Assembly: GCF_000003605.2 (NCBI RefSeq)
Contig: NW_003115952.1
Location: forward strand, 120,473 to 167,386
Length of the DNA: 46,914 nt
Direction: 5' to 3'
DNA from: Saccoglossus kowalevskii
Taxonomy: Eukaryota > Hemichordata > Enteropneusta > Harrimaniidae
This document shows, in pieces, positions 36,648 to 45,600 of the stretch (positions are counted from its first letter, which is position 1; every line of letters begins with the position of its first letter). The notes under the pieces were generated by a model that was given only the letters and a program-made list of their open reading frames with translations, was not told where the DNA came from and made no database searches. A program made the position numbers and the translations under genes.

Positions 36648-39600
36648 CTGCAATACAAGGACACAAAGAATTGTTTTAGTATCAAATTCGTGAATTTAAA
36701 TCCCAGTGAATATGATCAATACGATTATTAAAATATCCATGAATTTCAATGCCCACAGTAAGCTATCACTTAATGTAGTACATGTATATCAATTCAATGG
36801 TGGCATTAATGCGGATATTCTATGGGTTAGTTGGTCGTAATAATGATAAATAATCTCACATTAGCTAAATCAATAATAAAACACACCTGAATGACGTCAT
36901 CTCATCTCTAAATTCTTTGAATTCTGAGAGAGTTAATGGATTTGAATCATGATGTCGGTTTACATACTGTCTTCTGGCAAAATAACGTTCTACAAGTTGA
37001 TGAACAGTTTTCTGAAGGAAGATGAAATCAACACCAATCAACAAGTGTCACGTGATACTTATAAATACATTAACATACACAAACATATCCACCGGAAAAT
37101 TAAAAAAAACAGACAATGTGTAAGTGTGAGAGGTGATAGATTTGTATTGTGAGTGCGTTGTTTCGTTGGGCTTACTACGATAACTACGAATTTGTGTGCA
37201 TGTCGTCTCGGAGATTCTCACAAGACTCGTGTCCTTTGTCTAGTATCGCAATTGGTGAAGAATTGGTTAGTGCTTCGTCAAGTGCTAGAAACTTAGGTGT
37301 CTTGTTTGATTCGCAGCTATCTATGGAAACACACATTTCTACTATTTGTAGATCTGGATATTCCCATCTAAAAAATATAATCGTATTCGTAAATCATTAT
37401 CCCAATCTGATACTGAAAAGTTGGTACATGCTTTCATATCTTCTCGCTTAGACAGCTGTAATTCATTATTGTCTGGTCTCCCTGTAACTAAGATAAAACC
37501 TCTTATTCGTGTACAAAATGCAGCAGCCCGCCTTGTCACTCGTGCTCGAAAATATGACCACATTACAGACATTTTTATTAAACTTCATTGGTTACCAGTT
37601 GTACAAAGAATCAATTTCAAATTACTTTTACTAGTGTATAAATCTTTGTATGGTTTTGCCCCAAATTATCTATGTGAATTAATCGAATTTTATGTACCGA
37701 GTCGTAGTTTAAGATCTGAATCGAAGTTTCTTATTAAAACTCGTCAGATGTGTAGTAAAAAGTCCAAGGTGTTATACAAAGACCGTGCTTTTGAAAATTT
37801 AGGTCCTAAACTTTTTAATGAATTACCTCTGTCTGTTCGTTCTAGTCCTTCAGTAGACATTTTTAAATCCAGACTGAAAACGCACTTATTTAAATGTGCT
37901 TTTAATATTTGACTGATTGTTTATTGTATCAGCGCCTTTGATCTTCATATGTTGGAATTGTTGCGCTTAATTAAATAGAGTTATTATTATTATTATTATT
38001 ATTAAGTGTGAGAGGTGATAGATTTGTATTGTGAGTGCGTTGTTTCGTTGGGCTTACTACGATAATATGTCACATTATGTATTTGTTGTACATGCACGTG
38101 TAGTGTATATGGCATGAGACTTACGCGATAATAAACTTCTTTCCGTTTCAGCATCTCCAAGTTTTTCTTAAAATAAACAAAGACGGTTTATTCATGGGTC
38201 GCTGTATCACATGGGTATACATTGATTGATGTTACCATATAGTAACGTAATTTAAAGCGGGGGAGTCGTCACCTGTGCATGCGTTAGATGGCCATAGCGT
38301 GGTACCGTATACAAATAATTATTACATTGAGACTCAATAAAAGATATTGTTATACATCTGTCACCGTAACGCCAAAATTTACAGGGTGCCGTAATTTTGC
38401 GATATTGCACTGGATATTTTCATCCTACCATATTAGGAAATGCGAATTCCAAATATGGAATGCTTACACGTCCTTTAAGAAAAATAAAAACAAACATGGC
38501 AGCCTACAGGGTTTGACGGGACCCCCATACGAAGAAGTTAGCTCAATCTGTTTTAAACTTTTTGTATTTCGGCATTCACATGATGTATCCTTGGGTGGAA
38601 AAGATGTATAATAATAAGGTTATTACGAGGATACCGATACTCCCACTGTACTGTCTTCGTGCATACTTTTCGGTATCCTCGTAATAACCTCATAATCATA
38701 GTAGTGTGATATAAATGAAGAAATTACCTTTGGATTTCTCCTGCATGGTGTACAACAAAATATAGACTTTAGGAAATAGAAAGCAGATTTTGGGCTTGGT
38801 ATAATGTTGAATGGTACAGGTAGAGTACCGCCTTCCTGGAAGTAACCCACCCACATCTCAGCCCGATAGAACTTCCATTCAATGTCTGCATTGTCCTGCA
38901 AACCAATTTAATATCTGATGATTAGGAATGACTTTCAGAATGATTTTGATTTTTTTAGTGCATGTTGTTATAGTTACTGAATTGTCATGTACTAGTATTT
39001 CATCATTGCTGGACTTAATTAACTATGATGACGTCATCTTACCTGTACTTTAGAATACGTGTTACTCATAATAGCAATAAGTAGGTTTAATAAAACGATT
39101 ACAGCGATTATCATATACATAGCGTAGAGAAATCGTCCAAACCCTTCCGATGATTGGTGATCGGCTTTCACGTTCAGATCTGTCAGATCAGTAAGGTCAA
39201 ATAAAGACCAAAACAGAGTGGCCATACTCGAAACAACACTGCAAAAAATCACATAATGGTCATTGTACCGCATTTGTATTAATAATTGTACAAAAGAAAA
39301 CAAACACACACATATACAACATGAAACACTTAAAGCGCGGTGGTTGTCGCGCTGCGCATGTGCCATATTTGTGTTGATAAACATTGATTTTCCCATAATC
39401 CAAAGCGCTCTTCAAATGGAAATCACAAGTATGAGGTTTGACCTGGGCGCGACAAGCACCAAATACCACCGGTGACACCTTCGATACCTTCCAATCACCT
39501 AAAAAATACCCAATTAAAGCTTGGAAACGTCCCAGTTTGTACTTGTTGATCTGCACAACTGTCAGTCGCCATCTTTGTTCATATGAGACCCATATATCTC

Positions 39601-42600
39601 GCGCGTGCGTAGCGCAACGACTACCGCCCTTTAAACTGCAGTTGAAGGATGAACTATTGTAACATTTACAGTAAAACTACACACATGCTCGTCATTAAAA
39701 CAAGTTAAACAATTTAGAAGTTAAAGAAGAATTCGATATTTATAATTGGGTGCATAGAAATGCGCCCTCTCTGTCCCAGAATTCATTTACCTGCCGAATG
39801 GTTGTTTGTCACAGTCTGTCGCATTCGGTGTTTGATAACATTGCACTTCTGCCTCGGCATTGTACGACCAATATATCTGTGTCAAACCAAGAGAAAAAGC
39901 CGTCCAAGCACAAAAAAATATAAACAAAAATTTAAAGATATCCAAAACAATCTTCTGAAGTGTGATTTGCATGGGTCCGATCTTCTGACTGATAACGGTA
40001 AGTCTGAGGATGCGCAGAACGCTGAGAACATTAGCAACTGCAAAAATACAATTAGCAATTAGAGTTGGGTCCCACTGATTCCACTGAGAACGTGGGATAA
40101 TGTAGGATAGATCATCTTGGAATTCATGGAAGAAGGAATCTTCCTGCCACCATATCTCATCATACCAGTCGTCAAGAAATGAGAACTCGAAATCTATGTC
40201 ATTGTCCTGTGTCGTTGTGACATTCGACAGTGTCTCTGGTGTTATGATTTGCCCTATGGCATTGCCCAATGTTATAATAGACTCTTCAAGTCTTTCGTGT
40301 GATATCTGCATTTCTGAAGAGAGATTCCTAATAATATCGCTGGCTATAGATGCGATCTGTTCTTCTGTAAAGACACGGGTTCCATTGTGTTGTTGTCTGA
40401 CAAAATCATCTGTCGTCTGCCGTTTACTCACTGAAATTATGCTTCCATCAGCAGTAGCAAAGTTTGGTATATACTGTCAATGTAAAACAAATCACATTCA
40501 TTAGCCTACAGGAATGGCACACGTCATCAATTAGTGCATATGATATATAGACGTCATAAGATGCTCCACAAAATAGTGATGCGTCGTTGATGGCAGTCTT
40601 TACACCCTACATTGTACATTACATTTCTTGTTGAAAACGCAAATCATTTATGAAACTACAGACAATTAAGAATAATAGGAGTGATATGAGTCAGTTAGTT
40701 GTCTTTGTTGCACTTTTGAAATGTACTGTATATGATGTTTTTTGATTAGTAGACTAAAATAAACTAAAAGTGTGGCGCGTCATTCAAATTCACGTAAACC
40801 CAGCACTATGACATTCGCCTCCAAGGTTTCGAACACATTAAATTACAATGCCAAAACAGTCGCTTCTAAAAAACTAAACAGTGACCCCAAAGTAAAGAAA
40901 AATCTGTACTTACATCATTTACCTGTAGATATGCGACAATCCGCAGTGCTATAACAGCCCAATATAATGCCAACTGACTCCAATCTATGAAATTATAAGG
41001 ATCGCGTAAATATGCAGCAATGCCACCACTCCAGAGTTCCTTAATCTCTCTCCATGTCATGCCTGTAGTACAGTAACATATGGTATATTATGACTTGAGG
41101 TTGAAGGTGACCCCATTTCACTGTGTTACATTTTGCCTGTATATCCACACTGCCCGTCAATAGCTAAATTGCTGTCATCATATGAAGTATTGGATAATAC
41201 TACTAAACGAAATCATAGTATTCACACCCACTTGCTTTTTTTTCTCTCATAGTTGCTGTCGACATAGGAAGTAAAGTAAGCAAATAACACCGAATAAACG
41301 GCAAGGTAAAGACTATGTCTAATTATAGTAAATACGTACTGCGTGCGTGACTCGAACCGGCGCTCGCGTACGGCACCTAATCGCCTAGCTTCACGCCACC
41401 ACACGTCTTTTTGCTTTTTTTTCTGGTGATTCGTACGCTCGAACTTGTTCTTGCTTCTTTATACTACTATTTATGTTAATTAGAATATGACTAACGGAAT
41501 GTTTAGAGCCTAGGACTCAAAACACAGTCGGTTATTTTACGTTTTAGGTGTATTTTGTCTGTAGCTCATTTGCGGGGTTTGTGTTATCACAGCGTATGTG
41601 TTACGCAACTCCTTTTGTATAACTTCTGTCTACTTGATTGCCCTTTTTAATAAATAGCTATTTACAAATATATTTTGATGGGAAATAGACTAGACTAGCT
41701 CTGCATGAGCTAATTTCTGTTTCCCAGCCATAGATTAATATTATTATTATTTATTAGTTATTATTTATTGCTGTATTGTTATTTTTTTATGTAATCTATG
41801 GCAAATAAACATTATTATTATTATTATTATTACAATATGCCAATGATCTGTGGATCTGTGGATAAAACACTTATAAATATGTGTATCATAGACTACATGT
41901 TGCATTCCAACAACATTCTGCTTAGCTCATTCAGTGATATGAGAAGGGGGGCAAGGGAGATAGCTGGTACAGGTTACAGGAAATAAAAAAAAAACATTTT
42001 ACGTTTTTACAGCCTGAGGAAATACAATGACATTTCCACTCACAGTAAAAAATATATTTTTACATTTTACAGATAAAACAAATTCCTAATTACAGTTTAC
42101 ATTTTCATAATACCCCCGGTATATTTGATTATTTGTGTTTAGGATGCTTTATAGGCTTACAAAAAATAAGATCTTTGTACAATTTACAGACGAATAAAAT
42201 AGCTGATTACATTTTTCTCCTTGCCCATGTCTACAAATTTAATTTTTTTTTATTTATTTAAATGACATTATTACGAAAACAAAAACAATAGATTACAGCT
42301 TACGAAAATACCCCTTGCCGACCCTCATATGGACCATGCACCAACACATGTACGCCTCTTCGATCTGTATTGTTTGGTAAGGAATGTAAAGAACAACGAA
42401 ACGGTACTTCCATAGCAAATGCTGATAAAGGACGCTGTACGTTTTCGGAAGTAAACATTCATCGCTCTCTGCATGAGTCAAACGGCAATATAGGTATTTA
42501 ACTACACAGAGCTCGATATATCGATGTCGCCAGCATAAAATAACATATACAAATATTTTTTTGTTGTTGTAAATTTGTATTAATTCACAACCAGTTATGC

Positions 42601-45600
42601 GTCATAATTTCAAGTTCGTCTCATTTCCTTTCTAACATAGAATTTTATATCGATATATATTGTTCACATTATCAATAATATCTTTCTCATCTAATGCCAA
42701 AACAGTGTCGAAAAAGGCTTTTGTGGGTGGTATCACCAATACCAGCAAAAAATAAGTGCAATAAGTTAACTAAAACTAATAATGCAATTTAATATAATTT
42801 ATTTAAAAACATATTTGGAGACAGTCTGGTGATAGCTCGTACTGTATTAGTTAATCTTTTGGTATATATATATATCAGCAATTTTAATATAAAATAGGTA
42901 CATTTTTCTTAGTAATAGTGACACATGTTGTTTAGTTTGATGAATCCCCACGGTTGGTTACAAGAGCATAGAAGTTTATAATTAAAATTGTTTTCCATAA
43001 AAAACACGATGAAACCATCATAAATGGCCTTATAAGCAGTCTTTTAATTCATAGTGGGGTGGGCAGAGTAAGCCTGTGCTTATTTTTATTACTTTCTGAC
43101 CATCGAGTTTTCCATTCACATGACAATTTCCATATAAACAAAAGCTCCAGCCAATATTAGATTTGACTACTTGTTTCAAGCTGTGGCACTTGAACATGAG
43201 TGTTGTGACATGTGGCAAATGTCCAACTGTCTTAGGTAATAAAATTGGTTAAATTTCAACTAGAAGCAGGTAAACCAGTATACCTGTATGTATGAAGCCA
43301 GTGAATGTTATTCAAGCCAAAGAAACTGCATCTATTTATATAAATACACATGGACAGAGAATATTTTCTTGGAGCAATAAATGTGACAATTATCCTACTG
43401 TCTGTGCTAAATATACCACACCAGAGCCACATAGCGTCCGACGAGGAGCTGGGTAGATAGTGAAGACAAACATTGACTGAAGCATTGCAAAGAACTGAAT
43501 TGTTGTCAATAGCAACAAACATATACATAGGGAAAGTCAAAGACAGTAAAAAAACACACAGGCATATACATACTAACTTTCTAGGGTCTTTATTTGCTCC
43601 AACTAATCCAGAGTAGAACGAGATGAATCAACTTATAGTCCGCCATCTTTATTTTATTATTAGATGCAACCATTATTTTATGGGGGAAACGGGTCGTAAC
43701 TTGAGGAGAGGTAACACCCATGATTTTAAAAATGCCTTGATTAATATAAGTCTAAGTTGCAGGGAAACGTTATTTTGATTTTTCAGTGGACCAATAAATC
43801 CATTTGACAGGGATAAAAACTCTACCACAACAGCAATTAAAACAGCTTGCTGCATTTTGAGTATCACTTCCCTGTCAAATTAGTAGTTCATGCTTATTGA
43901 CTATCACACCTTGCTAGGCTCAAACTTCCATCCAATCAGAGCATTCCAAATAAACATGACTCCTCACAAATACTAGAGGGCGCTCTGACCAAAAAAATAC
44001 CATAATTTTAATTAAAAGAACTTCTTCAGGAGCTGTATCCGTCTTGATCGAATAAAAAGACAACACAAGTGAATACTCACCTACAATCCATAAAACTATT
44101 ATCCATTCAAGTATAGAGGGCGGAGGTCCTCTTTGCTGCTGCGCTAGCTCAGCTACTTTCAGACACTTCAAAACATCTTTTTTGTCTGTATGTAGCGCTG
44201 TACAATCAGCTGCTGCGTTGTTTTCGGCGATAGTGGTCGCAAACAGCAACACAAGGAAGGTCATGTAAGACATGGTATGCATCAGAAATGTTTATATAAC
44301 TACAGATAAATAAGAATACGTTTTAAATTAAGGAAAAGAACTTCGTTTTACGAAGGTTAAAGCTGAGGAGTCTTCACCTGCGCATGCGTCAGATGGCCAT
44401 AGCGTGCCATTGTTTATAAACAAGCGTCTACCCATGAGCCTTTGCGCTTTTAGGGCACAATTCCTGCGCGTGCGCAGGTGACGATCCTCCCGCTTTAATG
44501 GAAAAATCTTGGAAGAAAATATTGATAACAATTTTAAAAAAGTAAATTAAAAAACTATAACGCAAGTATAAAATAATAACGCATGGCCGTTTATCATAGT
44601 TTTGAATACTCACGGAATACGTATAAAATCAGCAAACTTTCCTTTTGGCCAGAAGAGGTATATGATTGATAGTACAGGATAGCTAATTGAGATGAGAAAT
44701 GACATCAGAAGCATGACGAATGTACTTGTATCCACCTTGTTCTTCAGCTGCCTATAAAATTTCCCGATTAGATACTGCTGGCAATGTGCCTGTGCTATAA
44801 ACTAAAGAAATGCATAGTGTAATTTAGTTAGAGACAAAGTACCCAGATCACAGGTGTATTGTATGCGACTAATCTGAACATGTTTTTCACGCGACTTTTT
44901 CTCGTACTTCCGCATGGCTTGTACGCTTGTTGTAAATATCACGTTACTTTCACATGACATAGACCCAAATCCCCTCACGTGCTTTGCACGTGACTAGGTT
45001 CTAAAAATCAATTTCACTTACATTGCGTAGTCCTGGATGTCATAATCTCTGTTTATATCTAACGTGTATTAAGTCCAGACTATTGTTATAATAGAGACTT
45101 CACGTGTGCACATTCGGCCCACACGCCGTTAGACTATTGTTATAATAGAGACTTCACGTTTGCACATTCGGCCCACACGCCGTTAGACTATTGTTTAGAA
45201 TTAACAACTGGCATATTTAGGGTGGAGATTATAAACATATATTACAGGAATATGACAAATAGATTGTATTTAGTAGTGGCAGCTTTGCAAGGCTTTAACC
45301 GTCTAAGACACATCACTGGTAATCACGTGATCATGTCAACGACTGCAGCAATTGTAAGGGGAGAACCAGAGAACGGTGCAGCGAGGGTTTACGTCAGCTG
45401 ACTGCTTGTGTGAATAAAGGTGGACTATCTGTAATGAACTTATGTGTGTTCATTTGGGTTCCCTGATCATTGAACTCAACGCTGTGTTCATATCACTATT
45501 ACACTCATTCCATCATTTCTCGCATAATTCACGAAAATTTAAATAGGTATTAGTTTTGTCAACAAAACCAACCATTGATCATTTGAGAGGTTCAGAATAT

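Noticed and set aside
41340-41404. tRNA gene on the minus strand
   Set aside because: Only the B box is good; no acceptor stem or cloverleaf forms and target duplications flank it, so it is a SINE.
45022-45058. 37-base candidate TRPC exon
   Set aside because: The phase fits only the following exon, the acceptor CACGTTAG is poor and the peptide is not conserved; kept only as a clue in the missing-exon finding.
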